Origin: Casuarius casuarius
Lineage: Eukaryota; Chordata; Aves; Casuariiformes; Casuariidae
Assembly (NCBI GenBank): GCA_003342895.1
Contig: PTFA01000316.1
Location: forward strand, 128,161 to 192,160
Reading direction: 5' to 3'
DNA: 64,000 nucleotides
Part shown: positions 53,449 to 64,000 of the stretch, one piece after another
Layout of the letters: each line of letters begins with the position of its first letter
How positions within the stretch are numbered: position 1 is the first letter of the stretch
Position numbers and translations under genes: made by a program
Notes under the pieces: generated by a model
Told to the model about the DNA's origin: nothing
The model's database searches: none
What the model saw: the letters and a program-made list of their open reading frames with translations, nothing else

Positions 53449-56400
53449 AGGCTTTGATGTTCTTTTTGACTTTCCTGAAATTCCTACCTACTGTCCAAGT
53501 AGGGAGAAAATATCTTGCTGCTTTGAGCATCTCCAGGGGTAGTAAGTGAGGCTTTTGAATGCAGTAGAGCCACCCGTTTGGTGCTTGCTCTGAGTCCGTT
53601 CTGGTGTGCTGCTGCCTACACAGATGTAGGAACTGTCTGGCTTGGTGCAGTAGGTGTTTTACAGACCACTTGCTGCTCGTGGGGCAGGTACAGCATCCCT
53701 CTTGTTGCTGACTGTGACAATGTTACCCAACCATCAGCCCTTAACCTGTTGTGTTCAACAGGGAGAGGAGACCGTACGATATGGTCTGTGTACAGCAGCC
53801 TAGGTGGTTGGCATTATCATGTCATGTCATGCACAGCTTAATTTGTCACTGGGATTGAATTGGGCATCTGCCTAGGGCAGGGACAGTGTTGGTAGTTTTT
53901 GAGATATTTTGAGGTCAGCTTTCCCAGTCAGGTTCAGAAATAGAGATCCCAAAGCAGTGCTCTAAGGTTCACTCTCCTTGAGCACTCTCTCATGCGGTAT
54001 CCTGGGACTCTGAGTGTGGGCATCCAAATGAGTGCAGGGCTCTGTGGTTTGTTCCCACCCGAAAATGTGCTCTGCATCTCTGCAACAGAGGCATGTCTGT
54101 TGTGCCGCCCCCAAAGTATGGTAGTTGCTTAGCGTCTTAGAGAGCAGGGCTTCCTGAATGCAGCACTTGCCTTGTCATACAAGAAGCACTACAGAGTAGC
54201 ATGGGACCCCTCAACCTTTCCAGAACCTTTGGATGGCATATGTATGTTTAGAGAGCATTCGGTGTACCCCTGGAGCAGTGCTTTCAGCTAAGTTTCCTCC
54301 TGAAAGAATCTAGTTTATGTGCACCGTAGCTGTTCTGCATGCTAAACCAACGTTCAGCGTGATCATTACTTGGGGATTCGCTTAAAAAGTGTACTACTGC
54401 TCCAGACCAAAACAGTAAGGTAGACGAAGCCTTAGGATGTGTTTCCATGTTATGGTTAATTTGGTCTAATCGGACTGCCACTGAAAAGGGCGGTAGCCCT
54501 CCCGTTCTCACATCGCTTTCAGTGTGCTCCTTCTGCTTCCTTGCTGAGTTAGTCTCATCACTGAAAATCTTCCTGCTTAGACAGAAAGCTAACTCCTAAA
54601 AAACTACTAGGTTTCACTCGGATCAGCAAGCTGATCCAAATCACTATAGAGTTGCACAATTACTAAATCTAACACAATGGGAGAGGCAGAAAAGCGAGGG
54701 GAAAGCAGGTCCACCCCTGCTGGCCTCAGCCTGCTGTTAGATTAGATTAAGCATAATATGAAACTACACCCTGAAGGAGAAGCATGTAAGTTTATCCAGA
54801 GAAGATTATGGCTTGCTGTTAGCTGAGAATTTGCACAGCTGAGATTTCGCTGTTTAAAAAAGTACTGGAATTCCCCAAATTATCAGAGGGTTTTCAGAAG
54901 AGCTTATCCACAGCAATTAATACAGGTTTTCAGGTGTCTTGTGGAGGTCTTTCCTGAAAAATGCACAGACACACTGTGTGGATTTAGCTGTCCTTATTTT
55001 CTTTGTTGGCCCTCTCAGAAGGACAGAAGAATTTCAGAATGCAACAGCAAACTGTAATGTATCAGTACGAAATTCACAGGCAGGCATCGTAGCAAAAGTA
55101 CCTCTTAGTTTATGCTTCTTGTATTCATCTGTCCAAAATCTTTAGAATCAGTTTTGGTTTAAGGTCAGTTCTCTTTCTACTTTTAACTGATTTCTGTCTA
55201 TCCATATTTAAAAGATGTTTAAAAATTAAAATTGTGCATTGTAGTTTTCTACCTATACCTTACAAAACTCCCATTTCTCTTTATTTCCAATCCATTTGGC
55301 TTTTTCTAAGAGAAAAAGAAGTAATTCTTAAAATACTAGAATGAAACACTGCATATATTTTGCCAGAACTATAATATAGTCAGAGCCTTACAGTGGAACT
55401 ACCCTCACATTAAAATGAACATACCGAAAAGAAGGAAAGCATTCCACTCTCTAAATATAGATTTTGTTAGAAAATAAGAATATCTAATCAGAGCATGTTA
55501 ATTCTGGATATTGACAGGTCTCAGTGCTGGTGTATAGACAAATTAAAATATAGGTTCTGAAATAAAATCTACCCTTTGTATTCATGTACAATAAGTTATT
55601 TCTTTCTGCTTGTACACTAACAGGTTTCAGAGATTTTTCTGGGTTGAATAAGTTCCATACATACAATCCTTCTAGGCACTCAAAGATCCACACACCCTCC
55701 CCCCGATGGAGATTCCTCTGCAGTGTGGCTGCAGCCTGGTCTCTGCTCCAAGCAGGACCGCTCCCCTCTCTGCCTTCCTTCCTGTCTGTCTCACCCTAGA
55801 AGCTTCTCCTCATCCCTCTGTGTAGTCCTTTCAAACCCACAGTGCAGCAGCCAGGAAAGGTGAACACATGCACTGTAATAGAAGATAGCAGATAGCATTT
55901 GTGCATCATGTTCAACAGTATAATGCATCCAGCACAGTGTTAGAGCATTCAAGAAAAAAGCAGATACCAAGCAAAATCCTTTGGTCTTAGTTTTATCCTG
56001 CAGTTGTTGATAACTTTCAGGCTAGGACAATCCAGGTTTAGTACTTGGGTTTTTGTCAAATGAATATAACTAAAAGTGAGGACAGTTAGTCTGTGTTTTC
56101 AATCTTCTTAATGTTTATTATGTTTGTTATATTAAACATGCTTTGGGAAAGTGAAATTACTGATAAATGTATCTGGCTTCTGAAATCTTGGCTGATCTGA
56201 TATTTCCGTGGTTACCAATTATGAAACTGAAAAGATTTTTCCCCAGGGGAAAATAGCCATGTGGATGCAGCCAGCAAGGTTGTGATACGTCATACTGAAG
56301 TATATTTATGTGATGGAGATTTACCCAGCAATTACCAAAGTAATACTTCTGAAGAGTGCTTAAGGATTGCACTGGCTTTAGAATCATCATATTTTTGGAT

Positions 56401-57698
56401 TACAAAAGAAATTCCCCTTCTATGGGCATTATTTACATAGCGTTTGCATATATCATATTTTATAGCTAGCTAATCTTTGCTAACTTAAAGATACATGTCT
56501 ATTCCTAGGACTTTTTTCAGCTGCACTTCCAGTTTCACTCAACTGCAGAAGCAGCATAAGCAGGACAGAATAAATCACAAATAGTTCAAGAATAACCATC
56601 CCTAGGAGCCTCTCTGCCTCCTTCCCGTTGTGAGAGCTGGGTGCTGGAATCAGCTGCTGCCGCTGGCTGGGCAGCGAGCCCCCCCACACCTGCTCTTCCA
56701 TTTTCCATAATCAGAGCACTGAAAAACATAGCTGGGCCTGTTAACCTGTGTAGATCATTTCCCTGTTTTCTGCCCTTGTACGTAAATATGTACTGTTGTC
56801 CCAAGACTGCTCCCTACTTTAATCCCAAAGCATCTGTACACCTTTCTGCAGTTTACTTCAGAGCAACTCATTAACATTTTTTCCCAAACCGATTGAAAAG
56901 AGAGAAAGCTAAGTCTGAAAAATTAAAACTGAGCCAACTATCATTTTTCTTTTCTTATTCTAGTCAGCATATAATTATACATGTCCCTGCAGTATAGTTT
57001 AAATCATTATCATCATTAACATTATCCTTACGTAGGCAATTTCAATGCTTTAAACCTGCTTTTCTCAAGTTGTGTGGTTCTGAGCTTTGACTGCCTCTTG
57101 GTATGAGGCCACTGTTATGAGATGATAAATTTTCTTGCTTGAGCTGTAGAGAACATCACAGCTGAGTGGGTATATACAAATGTTAATGTTATGCATATAA
57201 GTACTGTGGCTACATAATTATTTTTATTGAAGCCATTTTATCACAACATGAATGAAAACAATTACTTTGGCTCCCTATTCCAGATTATATGACAATGATA
57301 CAACCAAACAAAATATTTGATTAAATAATGCTGAGACTAGCTTCAATTAAAAATAAGGAGATTCAAACCCTGACACCTCATTGTTTCTCATCATCCTGTA
57401 CCTAAGCATTGCAGTAAAAATTGCATGGCATGTCAGAGGATTGACAGCAATACTTAGCTACCATATGCATCACTAAGAGGTGAGTGTTATGTAAAAGCAG
57501 CGAACATGGTTGGAAGTAACAATATTTCCATGATTTATTCAATGCTGTTTATATACCTGTTATAGGGAAGACAGCTGCAGCACATCCATTCCCCCAAAAG
57601 CAGGGACCAGCTCTAGGAAGAAGTGTCTACAACACTTCTCGCAGTGTGGGTATCTTGCAAATCCTTTCAGGAAGAACTGCAAATAAAGGGTTCTAAAG

Positions 57699-57729
57699 CC
57701 CCATCAGTCATGTGGGACCCCTGATGGGG
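57699..57729. repeat. 9-bp inverted repeat, GC-rich
   Basis: CCCCATCAG (57699-57707) and CTGATGGGG (57721-57729) with a 13-nt spacer. With one bulged G the stem gains one more G-C pair. The surrounding sequence is not a recognised repeat. Confidence 0.8.
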
Positions 57730-58259
57730 GCCTATAGTCCAGGTCTCCTACTCCTGTTTTTCAAGGCTTTTATACTCACGTTTCCAAAGTCCTCCACACT
57801 ATGCCTTATCTCAGAATCACCTATCAACGAAGAGTTTCTAATGCAGAACAACTTTGGCTGAAAGTGTGCTCTCAACTGTGTTAGCTAGTCAGTGCACCAT
57901 CTGGAGTATTTTTGTTTTTCTGTCTGAGGGTTAGTGTACTAATATCTGATATGCACCTGCTGGCACTGAAGTTTCAGGCCCCTTGAAGGGTCCTAAAGGA
58001 ACAGGGAAGAATGGGGCAGTTATGTAGTGTTAAGAGAGTTAGGGGTCTGCAAACCTTTTCCAAACAGACAGAAGTGCAGGTGTGGATGTAGATCTGCAAG
58101 GCCGCATCCTGGTCTTTTACTATAATGTCCAGTATATATCTGTTTCAATGTAGTACTTAAAGTAATGATAGCCTTTTCCATTCTTGAAAGAAGATAAAAT
58201 GGCTTTGAGATTTCCAAATCCTCCATTCTACATCTTTTCTCACTGAAAGATATCTGCTC

Positions 58260-58262
<3 letters not shown>

Positions 58263-58296
<34 letters not shown>
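58263..58296. repeat. (AT)17 microsatellite
   Basis: Seventeen uninterrupted AT units. It is self-complementary and likely polymorphic in length. A T-rich run follows at 58320-58331. Confidence 0.97.
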
Positions 58297-58300
<4 letters not shown>

Positions 58301-59439
58301 ATTTCCTTTCTCTGCCATCATTTTTTTTTTTCTTCAAAGCTGAAAAAAGCAAAATTATCACTTTCTCAAGCCTAGCCCCTTTGGATGCCATAGGCATGTG
58401 ACTGCAGCACAGTGCAAGTGTAGAATCTGGTTTAGGTGAGGGAAAGGGATGTGGATAAATTGCAGCTCAAAATTGAAGAGAAAATTTGGTTTTAAATATA
58501 AGTGAATGCCATCTTTTAAAAAATTACGGGACAGAATTTGGCTGTCGATGAGATCCTTAGTCCTAAGTCCCTTCTCTTTCTCACTTCAGCACACAAGTCA
58601 AGCTTGGTGTTTCCTAGGGTCTTGGACCTCCGTGCTGATAACTGTGGCTTTGCCAAGGGATGGGGAAACCCCCTGTCCCTGCATCCCATCGATGACTCTG
58701 GGGTAGGTGGACGCAGCCACTGAGCCTTTTTCTCACTTTCAGAAGGATCTGCTCTGTGTGAAAATCACAAGCTTCCAGGCCTCTCCTGATGTTTTCATCT
58801 GATTCTCCTTGAATTTTGTTAATATTTTTTGAGAAGAGGGGAAGCTAGCAACTGAAAAAAGTGAAATTAGAAATCAGAGGCAGAGAAACATAAGCTGATG
58901 TTTAACAGCGAGAAGCTTGGGGATGCAATAGCAGGGTAAGTTGGGAGTAGGAGAGGGTACAGTAGGACTGGCTGAGTGAACACACAAGCCAAAGGTATAC
59001 TGAAACCTAAAAAAGAAGAGTTACCTGAGATTATGAAAGGAACTAGGGCAGGTGGATGGGAGCCAAAAGACAGTGGGTAGACGCACTAGATGACAGATGG
59101 GGAAAGCCAGCATGACATGATGAATGTTACACTCAAAATCATGTTATCGTCAAAAGGGAACACACCATATAGGTGGAATCAGGAAATTATTATTAATCGA
59201 ATAAGTATTTTAACAGCCTAAAAGTCCACATTATCTAATTAATAAAGAAAAGACTCATTAATAATATCCTTAAAAGTGTTATACAAAAATTTGCTGGTAG
59301 CTCTCTCTTTACTGTGCAGTTATGCTCGTTCTTCCAATGTCCCTTTGGGTCCTTGTCAGCCTTTCTTAACAAGAAAAGGAGGATGGCTAGTATGAGTTTT
59401 CAGCAGCCTGAGGTCTTTGCTGGGAGCAGCATGATGTCT

Positions 59440-59770
59440 GTGGTGAGTCCTCAGTCCTGGAGCCCTGGAGTCTGCTTGGGGCTATTATACATTTTCCTGC
59501 CCCAGCCTGCTTCCCTCTCCCTGCTTCCCAGGCACAGCCTGGACACCGCACACCACCCTCCCACAGCCCAGGCACCCCGGCGGGCAGCTGTTTGTCCTGC
59601 AGTGGTCACATAGGTGCCAGCCCCGGCCCTTGGGGCATCCCCAGAGTGAAGCTAATGCAGGCCAGGCAATAGACGCTTGGCCACGGGGCAATTGCTGCCA
59701 CGGCTAAAACCAGCTCAGGCCAAGGCAGACCCAGACACATCCTGAGATGGGGCTGTACCAAGCCCCTGAC
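59440..59770. other. GC-rich block, possibly an old repeat
   Basis: A GC-rich stretch with abrupt edges in AT-rich intron, containing CCGGCGGGCAGC and GCCCCGGCCCTTGGGGCATCC. The GGGGCATCCCC region weakly resembles the complement of the start of copy C at 62045, but too weakly to assign. No convincing coding frame is present. Confidence 0.35.
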
Positions 59771-62044
59771 CTTTTACTAGTAAAAAACCTCACATTTACA
59801 GGGCTACAGAAGAAAGATAAGAAGGTGAAGGAAAGGACAAGGATGCCAAGGATTAGAATCGAGGTGGAACATGATGCTCAGAAGCAAACCTGTGTCATTC
59901 TGTAAACGGGATGACTGAGATCTGAGGATACTTCAAAATTCCTATTCAATGTAGAATATTAATAAATTAAATATAAAAATAAATAAATATAGATGCGTTA
60001 TGCTAGATATTCTCAACAATCAGTTCTTAATGATCTTATATACATTTGTGAAAGCCTTCTATAGATCCAGCCACTCATGTAGCCTTGCAGTAATAGCTTT
60101 TGTTGTGTAATGTCAAGGACGCTTTAAGTTATGATATAATGAAAAGTGGTATTTGATATGTAATTTCATTTTATTTTGGATATGCTTAAGAGAAGTCAGT
60201 TAAATTGGTGTTTAGTCTGTGACTCTTGCTGCTACCTAAATGCTTTGCAGGAGTAGTAGGATTTATCAGCAAAAATAATGGATGAGGATGATTGTATTAA
60301 ATGACTGATAAAAATAATAACAATTCTGTTTGATACTGGTACAGTAGAGCAACTACTTACACTTAGATGCATTTTGATTATCTTTCAGAAAAGAGTCATT
60401 TGTCAGTCTCAATACTTAACTCTCCAAAGAGGAACCTAGCACAAACTGGCTCTCACTCTGTCTTGGCCTTTTATGCTTCAGCAATGGAAAGCACAGCCAG
60501 GCTAATTCAGCTCTGGAACTGCAGACAAAATGTTTCTATTGAGCTGGAATTGAAATGCCTAGATTGAGGGGAGGGATAAAGAAAGGTAAAGGAAAGGGAG
60601 AAGATTTTAATTATAACCCAAAATCTGCTGTGGCAAGGTTTAAGTCATTCCCTTTTTGCTGAACTGCTGCCCAAGCGCTTGAACTGTTTGCATTTTGGGG
60701 GCTGAGGGGTCACCTTTCCCAGGTGGCTGCTATATCTTTGTTTTCCATGAGCTAAGCCTTCTCATTTCTTCCCTGACCATAGAAACACCAAGCTCAGTGA
60801 AGTCTGGCATCTCTACACTATTTCATTGTACTTTCTGTGCTATATAACAGTGGTGGAGGAGCTATAGACTGTTCCATGAAGGGAATGCGAGAAGTACTGC
60901 ACAGAATCAGCTTAGCAGCTGCTTCTAGCGCTCTGCATCTGTGGCTCTGGCTAGCTTTAAGTAGCCAAAGTAGGCTAAGAGATGTCTCTCAATGGCCCAC
61001 ATAACGTGTTCTGGAGAAAAGGTGTAAGGGACAATTAGTTGCCCCATGTTTTCTCTCATTTCACCCTTCTTCCCCTATCAAGCCATGATCCTAGGAACTT
61101 CTGCATTCCTACCACCACTGTGGGGAAAAATGTGTTTTGATGCCCAGGACTTGATGTATGTTGTATGTTAAGCTGTGAACTAACAGAAGGAAGAGAATAA
61201 TATATTCTGTTATCAGGTATGGGACAACTTTAAAATTGGCAGTTCACAAAGACTAGTCAGAAAACACAGATCTGGCAAATGCCAATATCAGGATATCGGT
61301 TACATAATCTAAAGTAAAAGTTAGATCCTGCAAGGCACTGAGCGTTCTCAGTTGATGCTGAAGACCATGCTGTCTCTAGATGATTCCTTATCCTACAAAA
61401 AACGTTCTCCATTAAAAATTAAAAGCACCCTAAATGTTTTGATTGAATGGAATAGGTTTTTGGAGGCTCTGTTCATCTCTGTATAATGTGTTATAGCATA
61501 TCATTTGTTTATTTGTCAAAATCAATGTATTTTCCCACTAATGTTAAGTTTCACTCAGACTGGAGGAAGCCTTACACAGTTTTCTTGTGTATGGATTTTG
61601 CTTTTAATGTCATTCAGATGGTGGTACTATAATTCGCTGGTTATGTTCAGTTGCTGTTAAACCATCCCAGTAATAAAATTTGATCCCCAGAAGTCTTTCT
61701 TTGTCATCAGAGTAATCAATGCATTGGGAGCCTGTTCCTGTCATGCAGGGTCATCCCACACCACCAACAGTTGCAGGCAGCTAAGGTACTTTTTTCCTCA
61801 ATGTCAAGCTGAAGGAGTATAAAGTCTGCTTTTGAAATGGCTGTTCAAGAGCTTTTGCTTTGCTGCTCTGCCAGCATCCTTCACAAAGGCTACAGTGTGT
61901 GAGCACAAAATAGTATTTCTTACCACTTAACAGAATGCTTTTGGATTCCCTTTCCAGCTCAGTAGGACTCTAACGTGGTGCCAGGTCTCTATTCTGTTCA
62001 TATCCGGTCTGTACTCCTAGTTCCAGCATCACTGTCAGGGAGCA

Positions 62045-62640
62045 GCAGGGGCCGGCTGCTCCCCAGGGATGCCTAAGGGACGGGGAGCCAGGGGGATCAC
62101 ACCGCCGGCAGAGCCAGGGCCTGTCCTGCAGTACCCAAGCAGGACAGGTCTGGTGGTGGTAGCAAGGTTTAGTGAAGAGTTCAGATCACCAGACAAATCC
62201 GTGGTGATTTGGCAGGTCTGAGCCAGGAATGTGAGTCAGTGAGTCTGGGTCAAGATCAGGTCAGAGATAGCAACCAGGTCAGCCCGAGTCCAGAGATAAC
62301 AGGCAAGGCCATAATGATGAGGCAGGTCCCAGGTCAAACTGGGAAGCTGGTCTGTGGGTCAGGATCCAGGTCTGGATCAGCAGGGTACAGGACCAGGCAC
62401 AGGCGTGGCTGCAGGGCAGTTGCAGCATAGCTCAGATGAGGGTCAAGCATGACAACCGCAACCAGAAAGCCACTCCTGAGCAGAGGAGGGGGAGCCACCG
62501 AGTCTTCTTCCAGCCTTTTCTGAAAAGCTCCAAGGCTGGCCAAGGCATCTCAGCCAGCTCTGTCTATCAGGGAGTTGGCCCGGAGTGCAGAAAGATAAAC
62601 TCCTAGCAGAGTGTGTTCCAGGCCCTGATAATTACTGAGA
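62045..62640 (+). repeat. unclassified GC-rich interspersed repeat, copy C
   Basis: A GC-rich block in the opposite orientation to copy A. Anchors shared in order with the reverse complement of copy A are GCCAGGGCCTGTCCTGCAG, AAGGTTTAGTGAAGAGTTC, GATCAGGTC, and ATGAGGCAGG followed by AGGTCAAACTGGGAAG. It is rich in scattered GGTCAGG/GGTCTGG words. The right-hand third (from about 62430) has no counterpart I could align, so the right boundary is uncertain. Confidence 0.6.
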
Positions 62641-64000
62641 AACCTAACCTCTGTATCCTATGTATGATGATTAGAAAATACATTTTTGCTACTGTTTTAA
62701 CCAATAAGTTTTGTGATATGCCTCCAAAGACTATCAACGGGGACATCTCCTCCAACACATGAAATGGTCAACAACTGTTAAAAAATTCACAACAGCAAAA
62801 TAGGACAAGTATATTCATGCTTGTCCATGCTGTTTATCCACAGATCTATGACACGTAATCTCTGCTCTGTACAATCTTGGAGCAGACCATACTTGTCAAT
62901 CACTTACAACACAGGCATGAATCTCTGTTTCGGACACTGCCATTTTCTTTCAAGTGCAGGCAGGCAAAGTAGCTTATACCTGCTCTTGAGCAAATCTAAA
63001 GGAAATGTTTTTAAGATCTTTAAGGCTCCTGGGGTGTGTTTTTATCAGCAAAAGGATTCCTTTTCTTCTCACAGAGAATAACTGTTCACAGACCCCTCCC
63101 TCTTCTGGCATGCAGGGAATGCTAGAGAGAGCCCAGGTGATACCTCGTGTGTGCCTCCGTTAATCCATTCCTGGATTAACATCCAAGATCAATGCTTGCA
63201 GAGATCAAGTCAACTCTTGAATGCTCAGGTCAGGACAGGGACTCCTCCCTTGACCTTACTGACACTCCACGTACCTCCAACAAAAGGGTTTCTGTAAAGC
63301 ATTAACAGGACACCAATGTTAAATTTACATAGTCCGGCACAGATGCTGACCCTAGAATTGGCACAAGTGACACCTCTCCATTCGTGTGATCTAAAACAAA
63401 ATACCAAAGGGATATTGAAGCCTGTGAAGATGGGCCATGGCTGTTCAGCTAACGAGGGAGCAGCTACCAACTTCTTTTTCTTAGCAGTTGCTAAGGCAGA
63501 AGTCATCTTATGAAGCCATAAAGACCAAGCTTACGAAACCCTTTTTAATAATATTTGCACCTTGGGAAACCTGTTCTGAACCAGCCACCCCAAACCCTCA
63601 AAGACTAGCAAGGATTCCCACAACACTCCATTTTTGCTCCAATAGAAGGTCTTCAACTTCATTTTCTGAAATGGTGCTTAGCTGGTGAGCTCTGTCCTGT
63701 TCCCTGACATATTTTAGTCAGAGAATGCACCCAAGTGCATGTACCAGGAAACAAAGGAGGACAAGCACTTTTCTTTCCCCACCCTCCCTGTCCCTGCCTT
63801 CCTCTGCTGCGTATTTAGTTCTAGAGATTTCTCCAAGAGATGAAAATCAAAATCCATTGTTTCTAAACTGTAAATCCAGTGCAAACAGTCTTCTGTGCGT
63901 TGTTCCCCTGTTAGCTTTCTCTATTCAGGAAAGGCAAGGTTGTGACACTTAATATTTTCACCTAAACATCAGTGTGCACTTTTCTCTATGTCATTGTTTA

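Noticed and set aside
58020..58397. 125-codon minus-strand open frame with Tyr-Ile repeats
   Set aside because: Passes through the (AT)17 tract and a T tract; no family.

Overview
The window looks like 64 kb of a sauropsid genome, most likely a bird. It is AT-rich, almost gene-free and lightly loaded with transposons. The recognisable transposons are CR1 LINEs, the typical LINE family of birds and reptiles, and I saw no mammalian Alu, B1/B2 or L1. Avian is preferred over turtle or crocodilian because interspersed repeats are sparse; this is inference. Four isolated N bases (4235, 11993, 42076, 46897) indicate a draft assembly.

The only protein-coding feature I can support is one 113-bp exon at 29373-29485 on the + strand. 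It encodes the N-terminal coiled coil of delta-catenin (CTNND2), the neural p120-family armadillo protein of adherens junctions and dendrites. The rest is the two flanking introns, at least 29.4 kb upstream and 34.5 kb downstream. Every other open frame seen is short, or lies in repeats, and has no recognisable family.

Region by region: 1-18.7 kb is unique intron with short simple repeats and a few sites that stand out, namely inverted SOX-like motifs at 1.8 kb, a GC-rich patch with an RFX X-box-like site at 3.9-4.1 kb, and a second X-box at 17.6 kb. An ancient CR1 fragment lies at 18.7-19.1 kb (minus strand) and a second minus-strand CR1 at 22.5-23.3 kb, with a pentanucleotide expansion inside it. 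The exon follows at 29.4 kb. A small plus-strand CR1 piece at 36.2 kb lies 0.9 kb before a longer plus-strand CR1 at 37.2-38.3 kb that shares a 33-bp identical block with it. Three diverged copies of a non-CR1 GC-rich repeat family lie at 42.4, 53.2 and 62.0 kb. A strong 12-bp-arm hairpin sits at 50.7 kb and an (AT)17 tract at 58.3 kb.

No operon, CRISPR array, tRNA, rRNA, virus or novel multi-gene system is visible. The most useful leads are candidate intronic regulatory sites in a neurodevelopmental gene and the three-copy repeat family, which I could not name.
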